Shown: one piece after another, positions 1-5,430 of the stretch | Layout of the letters: every line of letters starts with the position of its first letter | How positions within the stretch are numbered: the stretch's first letter is position 1 | Assembly: GCA_025935475.1 (NCBI GenBank) | Contig: JAICVE010000132.1 | Coordinates: 1-7,383, forward strand | DNA length: 7,383 nucleotides | Direction: 5' to 3' | From: Nitrospira sp. | Lineage (GTDB): Bacteria > Nitrospirota > Nitrospiria > Nitrospirales > Nitrospiraceae | Notes under the pieces: model-generated | Databases searched by the model: none | Seen by the model: only the letters and a program-made list of their open reading frames with translations | What the model was told of the DNA's origin: nothing | Made by a program: the position numbers and the translations under genes

Positions 1-469
1 CCGCCTCGGCGACATCAACATCTTGTTTGGCGATCACGTCAGGCGACTCTTTCCAAACCTTACTGAGGCGTTCAAACGTGATTCTCTTAATCTTAAAGTC
101 GGCGGCGGCCTGCTGATACTGCTCCTCAACCTCTGGTGCATCGATAATCGCGACGACCTCGTTGTGTTTCACCGGATCACCCTTATCTGGGCCGATCCAC
201 TTCAGATAGCCCGACACTTTGGCGTATAGAGTGGTCTGATAAAGAGGTGCGATGTTGCCCGGCAGGGTGATCGTATACACCACCGGCCGTCGTGTGGCTT
301 TGACCACTTGTACATCCACCGGCTGGTTGCCAGTGGCGACTGGAATGTCTCCTTCATACGACCCGTTGGACGCCGTGGCGGCATGCTTCGATGGCTGAGG
401 GGGTTCCTCACGCTGGCAACCGCCACACGTGAGAATCAACGCGACGAGTGGAAGACCATAGATCAACAT
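1..469 (-). CDS. RND efflux periplasmic adaptor (membrane fusion protein), 5' part only
   Basis: Adaptor subunit of a tripartite RND pump, linking the inner-membrane permease to an outer-membrane channel. Only the first 156 residues are here; the gene runs off the left edge with no stop. The start is the ATG at 469-467, 4 nt after the stop of the permease gene, so translation is probably coupled; an AGGAG lies 15 nt upstream, rather far. Residues 1-18 are a hydrophobic signal with cysteines at 15 and 18, suggesting a lipoprotein, although neither has an ideal lipobox. Residues about 50-75 form the first strands of the membrane-proximal region. Residues 79-112 are the first half of the lipoyl-like barrel-sandwich hybrid (TTLYAKVSGYL, then GDPVKHNEVVAIIDAPE). 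From residue 113 the helical hairpin begins. The family assignment is firm; the substrate cannot be told. Confidence 0.93.
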   Translation of the reverse strand, partial: MLIYGLPLVALILTCGGCQREEPPQPSKHAATASNGSYEGDIPVATGNQPVDVQVVKATRRPVVYTITLPGNIAPLYQTTLYAKVSGYLKWIGPDKGDPVKHNEVVAIIDAPEVEEQYQQAAADFKIKRITFERLSKVWKESPDVIAKQDVDVAEA

Positions 470-473
470 GATC

Positions 474-3400
474 CTAAATCTCTTCTCCTGTCGCCGCAGG
501 CGTCATTGACGTATGGGGATGAACCCGTTTTGCCAGCACCAACGCATGCATCACGGGTACGACGACCAATGTCATCACCGTTGAAACCGCGAGGCCGCCG
601 ACCACCGCACGTGCCAGTGGCACCATCGTTTCATTTCCCTCGCCGAAGCCCAGTGCGAGCGGCAACAAACCAAGAATTGTGGCGAGCGCCGTCATGACAA
701 TCGGACGGATGCGCCGCTTGCCGGCTTCCAAAACAGCCTGTTCGGCTGTCGCTCCGTGTCGGACCATCCGGTTGGCAAAGTCTACGAGCAGAATGCTATT
801 TGAGACGACGATGCCCATCATCATGAGCGTGCCGATCATGGACTCCACGTTCACGGAGGTGTTGGTGAGATGCAGCATGAGGATGGTGCCGATCCAGCCG
901 AGGGGGACGGCGACGAGAATGATCAAGGGATCGACCATTGAGCGGAACAGTCCCACCATGACGAGATAGATCAACAGCACGGCCAGAGGAAGCGCCAAGG
1001 TGAAATTATTGAAAGCCTGCCGCATATTGGCCACTTCGCCCTTCATGTCGATGGTCACGTCCTTAGGCAAATTGATCGCCGCCAGCACCTGTTCAATGTC
1101 ATGAGCGACGCGCCCGAGATCATTACCGACGGGTGTGACCAACACATCGATCAAACGCGAAAGATCGTAATGGTCGACCGAGTCCGGTCCCGTTCTCATG
1201 TCCAGCGAGGCGACGTCGCGAAGCAATACCGGCGGCCCGCGCCGGTCGTCGCCGGCATAGAAGCCGCTCGAGAGGTCGAGGTTGCGCCCTGCGAAGGGAG
1301 TGTTCTGCAGCGCGATGCTTGAGCCGCTGATGCCGCCGGTCGTGAGGGATGCCGTGGGATTCAACGGTGTGCGTGCGCCGATGATCGGGATGTTCAGCAG
1401 ATCCTCGATCTTCGTGAGCGATTGTTCGGGATATTGCGCCAGCAGGAAATAGCCATTCGCCGTTTTAGGATCGAGCCAGTAGTTGGGACTAAGAGCGAGA
1501 TTTGAACTGATCCCGGTGATCACGTCGACGATGACGCGATCCTGAGTCAATCCATAGTAGGCAGCCTTCGTCCTGTCGACGTTGATGTGAAGCTCCGGAT
1601 AACTTTTACCCTGCTTGATGCGCACGTCGGTGGTATCGGCAACTTGGGCGATTTTCATCCTGATGTCTTCGGCCACGGGACGAATGAGGTCCAACCTCGG
1701 CCCTTTGACCTGAATATCGATGGGGGCGCGCAAGCCGAAATTCAGCACCTCGCTGATAATGCCACCGGTTTGAAACGAGATTTCAACGCCGGGGAGCGAT
1801 CGGCGAAATTTCGTCCGCAGGGAGGCCATGTAATCGTTTGTCGTGCCTTCGTGACCGCTCACGAGGTTGACCAGTACGAAGGCGGTGTGGTTGCCGGTAT
1901 TCGGAGCAAAGCGTGCGGCGTCACCGTAATAGAGTCCTGTGTTCGAAATCACTTCTTCCAAATCTTGCGCTGGAATCGTCTCGTGCACCAGTGTTTCGAT
2001 CTCAGCCACGATGGCCGTGGTTTTTTCGATGCGCGAACCCTCCGGGGCGCTGACAATCAGAGTGAAGTTGCCGGCATCGATCTTGGGAAAGAATTCGGTG
2101 TGCAGACGGGGAAGAAACAGGAGGCCGGTTCCGGCGAGCGCCAGCACCGCTGCGGCAATGACCAGTGATTTAAAGCGAACGGCCGTCCGGAGCACGGGTT
2201 CGTACATCGCCAGGACGTATCGAAACCAGCCTTCGCCGGCCGATCCATCATCGCCCGATTCGTTGACATGGCCCCGGGCGTACAACCGCGCGAGCACCAC
2301 GGGAGTCACGGACATGGAGACGGCATAATCCGCAAGCATGGCAAAGGTGACGGTCATGGCGAGCGGGACGAAGAGGTATTTAACGATCCCCGTAAAAAAC
2401 ATGATCGGGAGATACACAATCAAAATGCAGATGGTGGCCACCAAAATCGGGAGGGTCAGTTCCGTCGCACTGTCCTCTGCGGCCGAACGGCCATCCTTCC
2501 CCATTTCAAGATGCCGATGAAGATTTTCCTGAACGACGATGTTGTTATCGAGCAGCGTTCCGATGACCAGCGCCAGGCCGCCCAGGGTCATGATGTTGAC
2601 GGTCTGGCCCGTGAGATACAGGGCCACGAGCGCGGTGGTGAGAGAAAGCGGAATCGCCAAACCCACGACGAGCGCCGCCTTGATGCTCTGCAAAAACAGG
2701 AAGATCATGAGTCCCGCGAGCCCTGCTCCCAACAACCCTTCCTTTTGCAAATTGCCGATGGCCTGGCGAATGTACAGTGATTGGTCGTAGAGAAACTTGA
2801 CCGACGCGCCCGCCGGGATTTCGGTGAGTGTGTGCAGTTTGGCCCGGATGCCGTCGGCCACTTCCAAAGTGTTGGCTCCTTCCTGCCTGGTAATTGGAAG
2901 ATACGTGGCCTCATGACCGTTCACCCGCACGACAGACGTTTGAATGGCCGCGCTGTCTGATGCCGTACCGATGTCGCGCACCAAGACGGGCGTGCCATTT
3001 ACGATCTTGATCGGGATGTCGTTGATCTTTTCCACCAGGTCGATGAGGCTGTTGGAGTACACATAGTAATCCAAATCCCCGATCTTGATGTCTCCCGCAG
3101 GAATGATCGCGCTTTGGGCGTTAATCGCCTTGACCACCTCAGAAGGCGAGATTCCGCGCGCCAATAAGCGAGAGGGATCGAGAAAGACTGTGATCTGACG
3201 GACCTTGCCTCCCAGCGGCGGGCCGAACGAGATGCCCGGGATACTGGCGATCTGGTTCCGTACCGTAAAATAGGCCAGGTCACGAATCTCTTTGGGGCCC
3301 AGGCTCTCACTGTTAATGGACAGCAAGCCGATCGGCAGGCTGGCGACGCCGAACTTATAGACGGAGGGCGGATAAACGCCGGGCGGCAACAGCCGGATGA

Positions 3401-3740
3401 TGCTATACGCGAGACTGGTCAACTCTGATTGCGCCGCATCGATTCCATACTCGGGTTGGAAGAACACCTTGATGTAGCTCATTCCCGCAAGCGACTGCGA
3501 TTCGATGTGTTCGACGTAACTCGCTTCCACAAACCGCTGCTCCATGCGGAGTGTGATCGCGCCTTCCATTTCGGTCGGGCTCATGCCGCGATAGAAAGTA
3601 GTGACGAGAATCGTGGGTATTTTGATTTCAGGAAAAATATCGACCCGCATCTTCTTGTACGACACGGCACCAAGCAGCAGCGCGATCATGCAGATGGCAA
3701 AGACCGCGTACGGATTTTTAAGGGCGGCTCGCGTCAGCAT
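474..3740 (-). CDS. RND family efflux permease (AcrB/CzcA superfamily)
   Basis: Inner-membrane pump, 1088 residues, expected to work as a trimer exporting a substrate with proton motive force. The frame is open up to 3782, but the ATG at 3740 is preferred because the protein then begins LTRAALKNPYAVF, the usual RND N-terminus, with GGTGG 8 nt upstream. Numbered from this Met: TM1 about 10-28, then the VDIFPEI motif at 33-39; a large periplasmic loop to about 330; TM2-TM6 at 335-482; TM7 at 525-543; the second periplasmic loop at 544-910; TM8-TM12 at 912-1068. TM4 carries D398-N399 where AcrB has D407-D408, and TM10 has S980 where AcrB has K940, so it is not a classical AcrB-type pump; the HME metal-pump signature is also absent. 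A Gly/Ser/Thr-rich insertion lies at about 789-837. It overlaps the response regulator by 7 nt and is followed 4 nt later by its adaptor gene. Substrate unknown. Confidence 0.96.
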   Translation of the reverse strand: MLTRAALKNPYAVFAICMIALLLGAVSYKKMRVDIFPEIKIPTILVTTFYRGMSPTEMEGAITLRMEQRFVEASYVEHIESQSLAGMSYIKVFFQPEYGIDAAQSELTSLAYSIIRLLPPGVYPPSVYKFGVASLPIGLLSINSESLGPKEIRDLAYFTVRNQIASIPGISFGPPLGGKVRQITVFLDPSRLLARGISPSEVVKAINAQSAIIPAGDIKIGDLDYYVYSNSLIDLVEKINDIPIKIVNGTPVLVRDIGTASDSAAIQTSVVRVNGHEATYLPITRQEGANTLEVADGIRAKLHTLTEIPAGASVKFLYDQSLYIRQAIGNLQKEGLLGAGLAGLMIFLFLQSIKAALVVGLAIPLSLTTALVALYLTGQTVNIMTLGGLALVIGTLLDNNIVVQENLHRHLEMGKDGRSAAEDSATELTLPILVATICILIVYLPIMFFTGIVKYLFVPLAMTVTFAMLADYAVSMSVTPVVLARLYARGHVNESGDDGSAGEGWFRYVLAMYEPVLRTAVRFKSLVIAAAVLALAGTGLLFLPRLHTEFFPKIDAGNFTLIVSAPEGSRIEKTTAIVAEIETLVHETIPAQDLEEVISNTGLYYGDAARFAPNTGNHTAFVLVNLVSGHEGTTNDYMASLRTKFRRSLPGVEISFQTGGIISEVLNFGLRAPIDIQVKGPRLDLIRPVAEDIRMKIAQVADTTDVRIKQGKSYPELHINVDRTKAAYYGLTQDRVIVDVITGISSNLALSPNYWLDPKTANGYFLLAQYPEQSLTKIEDLLNIPIIGARTPLNPTASLTTGGISGSSIALQNTPFAGRNLDLSSGFYAGDDRRGPPVLLRDVASLDMRTGPDSVDHYDLSRLIDVLVTPVGNDLGRVAHDIEQVLAAINLPKDVTIDMKGEVANMRQAFNNFTLALPLAVLLIYLVMVGLFRSMVDPLIILVAVPLGWIGTILMLHLTNTSVNVESMIGTLMMMGIVVSNSILLVDFANRMVRHGATAEQAVLEAGKRRIRPIVMTALATILGLLPLALGFGEGNETMVPLARAVVGGLAVSTVMTLVVVPVMHALVLAKRVHPHTSMTPAATGEEI

Positions 3741-4165
3741 GGGGTTTCCACCCAATACGGCGTTCGATTCCTCGACAACCAATACCGACAGATATCTCCG
3801 ACGCAGAGCACAAGCTCCTCGAAGGTCTCCGGCTTGACCACGTAGCCGTTCACGGCGTTCGCATAGGCGGCTGAAAGATCGGTTCCGTCATCTGAGGTGG
3901 TAAACGCGACGACCGGAATCGCCGCAAACCGCGGTTCTGCCCGCATGCGCTTCAGGAAGCCGTCGCCGCGTTGATGGGAGAGATGCCAATCGAGCAGGAT
4001 CAATCCGGGTAACTCAGACCTGTGTCTCAGAAAATGCAGAGCCGCCTCCGCATCCTGTTCGGAGTAGAGGACAATATCGAGTCCAGTGCGCAGCAGCGCT
4101 TGGTGGAAGAGTTCCCGTTCGCCCGGACTATCGTCGATCAAGAGGACAGAAGCATGGCGGTGCAT
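3734..4165 (-). CDS. Single-domain response regulator (CheY/Rcp1-like receiver)
   Basis: Cytoplasmic receiver protein of 143 residues with no output domain. The phosphorylation site is complete: acidic pair D11-D12, phospho-acceptor D59 (in LILLDWHL), switch Thr T89 (in VVAFTTS) and K111-P112. The tail after about residue 125 is short and holds no DNA-binding fold. The extended loop after D59 and the AYANAVNGYVVKP stretch resemble Rcp1-type receivers that pair with phytochrome-like or hybrid kinases. The start is the ATG at 4165; no other in-frame start lies close upstream and no good Shine-Dalgarno is visible. The last codons (TGC TGA) overlap the ATG of the pump gene, so the two are translationally coupled. 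By inference it tunes the pump or passes phosphate to another protein; no partner kinase is in the window. Confidence 0.93.
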   Translation of the reverse strand: MHRHASVLLIDDSPGERELFHQALLRTGLDIVLYSEQDAEAALHFLRHRSELPGLILLDWHLSHQRGDGFLKRMRAEPRFAAIPVVAFTTSDDGTDLSAAYANAVNGYVVKPETFEELVLCVGDICRYWLSRNRTPYWVETPC

Positions 4166-4221
4166 GGAGAAGCACTTCAGCAGAGACCATGCCGGGATTG
4201 ACTAAAAGACAGAGGCGGTGA

Positions 4222-4250
4222 CTTGTAGCAAGAGATCAATAGCTTAGCAA
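4222..4250 (-). promoter_or_regulatory. Possible sigma-70-like promoter of the regulator-pump operon
   Basis: On the minus strand TTGCTA (4250-4245) and TACAAG (4227-4222) are 17 nt apart, each matching four of six consensus positions. They lie about 57 nt before the response regulator ATG, in the only gap ahead of this operon. Matches of this quality occur by chance, so this is tentative. Confidence 0.22.
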
Positions 4251-4296
4251 CCTGACTCCACTACACGCATGGCGGTCTGACAATAGGGAGCCCTGG

Positions 4297-4329
4297 AAAA
4301 ACTCCATAGGACTATGGAAGTGTTCCATA
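4297..4329 (-). terminator. Overlapping hairpins with T-run: possible terminator or attenuator
   Basis: Read on the minus strand, segment 1 TATGGAA (4329-4323), spacer CAC, segment 2 TTCCATAG (4319-4312), spacer TC, segment 3 CTATGGA (4309-4303), then G and TTTTT (4301-4297). Segments 1 and 2 pair over 7 bp; segments 2 and 3 pair over 7 bp (6 with a realistic loop), and the second pairing is directly followed by the T-run. The element starts 60 nt after the stop of the M48 gene and ends 132 nt before the regulator start. It could end transcription of the protease gene or control read-through into the pump operon. The stem is AT-rich and the T-run short, so strength is uncertain. The same bases are also a set of inverted TGGAA/TTCCA half-sites that a protein could bind. 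Confidence 0.4.
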
Positions 4330-4388
4330 CTTCGTGGACTGTGTCCCAAGGTGAATGCCATGCGAGTTCGCAGTCGCGTGAGCCCCTC

Positions 4389-5267
4389 TCACTGCTGTTG
4401 AGCGAACGGCGGTCCCGCAGTCGCACCGACCGGAGGAAGCTGCGCCACTGGAGCCTTATTCGCCTGGTTGTAAAGCGCCAGTGCTTCAGGCATGTGTTCG
4501 CTTAGCCGCTTGATTCGGGTTTCATGGCCCGGATGGGTGGAGAGAAACTCCTGCGGCTGTTGGCCTCCTGATTGTTGCATCCGTTGCCAGACTCGAACGG
4601 CTTCCTGGGGATCATAGCCGGCGTCTGCCGCAAGTAGGAGCCCGATATAATCGGCCTCCGATTCGTGGGCTCGGCTGAACGGCAAGAGTACGCCCACCTG
4701 CGTCCCGACGCCCAGAGCAGACATCGCAGCCTGGCTGGTGACCGGACTGAACCCTTGGGATTGCATGGCGATGGAAGCGCCTACCAGCCCGATCTGCGCG
4801 AGGACACCCTGGCTCATGCGTTCGGACCCGTGGCGGGCGAGCGCATGAACGACTTCGTGCCCGATGATGGCCGCAAGTCCTGACTCATTATCTGCGACAG
4901 GGAAGATACCGGTATAGACGGCAATCTTCCCACCCGGCAAGGCAAAGGCGTTCTTGGTGCCGTCGTCTTTGATCACGGTGACTTCCCACTTAAAGTCCTT
5001 CGCCGCCTCGGCGTATTTCGACCGTTTAGCTGCCTCGATGATGCGCGTCGCGATTCTCTCGACCGGCGCGACTTCGGCTGGATTTTTCGACACCGTCACC
5101 TTCGGATCGCTTAGGACATCCTGATAGGCCTGAGCACCTAGATTTGCTTCGTAGGACTGGGGGACCATCAGCAACTGCCAGCGCTTGGTATAGGGATTCG
5201 TCGCGCAGCCAGTGGCCTCCAAGAGGAGGAACGGAAGAAGCAATAACCAAGGTGATAGCCGAAACAT
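4389..5267 (-). CDS. M48 family zinc metallopeptidase, lipoprotein (LoiP/BepA-like protease domain)
   Basis: Periplasmic, membrane-anchored zinc protease of 292 residues, of the kind that degrades misfolded envelope proteins. The frame extends upstream to 5303, but the ATG at 5267 has GGGAGG 7 nt before it; the adjacent ATG at 5270 would be only 4 nt away. Numbered from 5267: residues 1-20 are a hydrophobic signal peptide ending in ATG-C with C21 as the lipidated residue; A22 after it fits outer-membrane sorting. The HExxH motif gives zinc ligands H137 and H141 and catalytic E138 (in IIGHEVVHALARH), and the third ligand is E202 in HESEAD. NAFALPGGKIAVYTG at about 106-120 is the family's substrate-strand region. 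H245 in STHPGHETRI sits where BepA has its regulatory His. The C-terminus is Pro/Ala/Gln-rich. It has no TPR domain, but a secreted TPR protein is encoded just upstream. Confidence 0.95.
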   Translation of the reverse strand: MFRLSPWLLLLPFLLLEATGCATNPYTKRWQLLMVPQSYEANLGAQAYQDVLSDPKVTVSKNPAEVAPVERIATRIIEAAKRSKYAEAAKDFKWEVTVIKDDGTKNAFALPGGKIAVYTGIFPVADNESGLAAIIGHEVVHALARHGSERMSQGVLAQIGLVGASIAMQSQGFSPVTSQAAMSALGVGTQVGVLLPFSRAHESEADYIGLLLAADAGYDPQEAVRVWQRMQQSGGQQPQEFLSTHPGHETRIKRLSEHMPEALALYNQANKAPVAQLPPVGATAGPPFAQQQ

Positions 5268-5274
5268 CATCCAG

Positions 5275-5280
5275 CCTCCC
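5275..5280 (-). promoter_or_regulatory. Ribosome binding site that sets the M48 start
   Basis: GGGAGG on the minus strand lies 7 nt before the ATG at 5267 and 4 nt before the ATG at 5270. It falls inside the longer open frame that begins at 5303, which argues that the 12 extra N-terminal codons are not translated. Confidence 0.75.
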
Positions 5281-5313
5281 TTCGCGTGACTCAACAACGC
5301 CATCGATAGAACT

Positions 5314-5319
5314 ATTGTA
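5314..5319 (-). promoter_or_regulatory. Possible -10 element for the M48 gene
   Basis: TACAAT on the minus strand matches five of six bases of the TATAAT consensus and lies 46 nt before the M48 start codon at 5267. No acceptable -35 hexamer is present 16-18 nt upstream. A small palindrome, ATTCC-CTA-GGAAT (5351-5363), lies about 31 nt further upstream, where an activator might bind. The call is tentative. Confidence 0.25.
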
Positions 5320-5400
5320 TGGGGCTCCGAGCGGGCACCGTGATTAGGACATTCCCTAGGAATACCCTCGAGAAGACAGGGACTGAAGGCGAGGCCGATT

Positions 5401-5430
5401 CCGCCAGTTGTTGCGCGAAGTAACCGGCGG
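5401..5430 (-). terminator. Stem-loop directly after the TPR gene stop
   Basis: Beginning at the base after the TAG stop, the minus-strand RNA can pair CCGCCGGUU with AACUGGCGG (9 bp including one G-U pair) around a 12-nt loop. No U-run follows, so it is not a standard intrinsic terminator; it may stabilise the 3' end of the TPR message or separate it from the protease gene. Confidence 0.35.

Noticed and set aside
308..697. Plus-strand open frame of 129 codons
   Set aside because: It overlaps the adaptor and pump genes antisense; its sequence is Arg/Pro/His-rich with no domain pattern, typical of a shadow frame in GC-rich DNA.
1587..2780. Long plus-strand open frames (193, 129 and 170 codons)
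   Set aside because: They lie wholly antisense to well-conserved RND coding sequence, have unusual composition and no recognisable motifs.
3741..3782. Fourteen-codon N-terminal extension of the pump
   Set aside because: It lies inside the response regulator gene, adds no RND homology, and the ATG at 3740 gives the canonical N-terminus and a coupled start.
4333..4388. Small hairpins just after the M48 stop (TGCG-AACT-CGCA and GGAC-ACA-GTCC)
   Set aside because: The stems are only 4 bp and lack a T-run, so they are below what is expected of a terminator.
4244..4505. Small frames on both strands in the gap between the M48 and regulator genes
   Set aside because: They run into the M48 coding end or across the palindromes, have no ribosome binding site I can see and no protein-like pattern.
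5268..5303. Twelve-codon N-terminal extension of the M48 protein
   Set aside because: The GGGAGG ribosome binding site falls within it and is placed for the ATG at 5267.
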